Source: DASXIW01 sp036497785 (GTDB lineage: Bacteria; Pseudomonadota; Alphaproteobacteria; Acetobacterales; Acetobacteraceae). From it: 5,957 nucleotides of DNA. The DNA is taken from positions 1-5,957 of the forward strand of contig DASXIW010000031.1 in assembly GCA_036497785.1 (NCBI GenBank), read 5' to 3'. Below, one piece after another: positions 5,949 to 5,957 of the stretch. Both the position numbers and the translations under genes were made by a program. The notes below the pieces were generated by a model that saw only the letters and a program-made list of their open reading frames with translations, was not told the origin of the DNA and made no database searches. Every line of letters begins with the position of its first letter. The stretch's first letter is position 1.

Positions 5949-5957
5949 CTGCGGTTC

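Overview
The window is GC-rich and densely packed, with every convincing gene on the minus strand. Composition, near-zero intergenic spacing and the protein families point to an alphaproteobacterium. A sphingomonad is my best guess, from general protein style rather than a marker gene. No tRNA, rRNA, mobile element, CRISPR array or origin is visible.

Layout in the direction of transcription (high to low coordinates): a 73-base leader with an imperfect dyad (5885-5957); a 116-residue conserved hypothetical protein resembling DUF6614 (5534-5884); a short, YegD-like Hsp70 protein made essentially of the ATPase domain (4191-5462); a YraN/UPF0102 nuclease-fold protein whose ATG overlaps the hsp70 stop as ATGA (3820-4194); an 84-base gap holding overlapping inverted repeats and a possible stress sigma factor (EcfG-type) promoter; a two-domain KaiC-like RecA-fold ATPase (2212-3735); a soluble hybrid histidine kinase overlapping kaiC by 17 bases (102-2228); and, 10 bases further on, the first 30 codons of a LysR-type regulator that runs off the window (1-91).

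The genes fall into two blocks. The upstream block (DUF6614-like, Hsp70-like, YraN) looks like housekeeping or protein-quality functions. The downstream block (KaiC-like ATPase, hybrid kinase, perhaps the LysR gene) looks like a signalling unit. The tight kaiC-kinase overlap suggests that the ATPase and the kinase are made together and act together. No kaiA or kaiB is present, and the KaiC dual phosphosite is altered, so this is unlikely to be a cyanobacterial-type clock. A stress or energy-state signalling module is the more cautious reading.

The most interesting points are the KaiC-kinase pair with its altered catalytic and phosphorylation positions, the GGAAC-type promoter candidate in front of it, and a Gln in place of the usual Glu in the YraN active-site motif. 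The long plus-strand reading frames are codon-bias shadows of the minus-strand genes.
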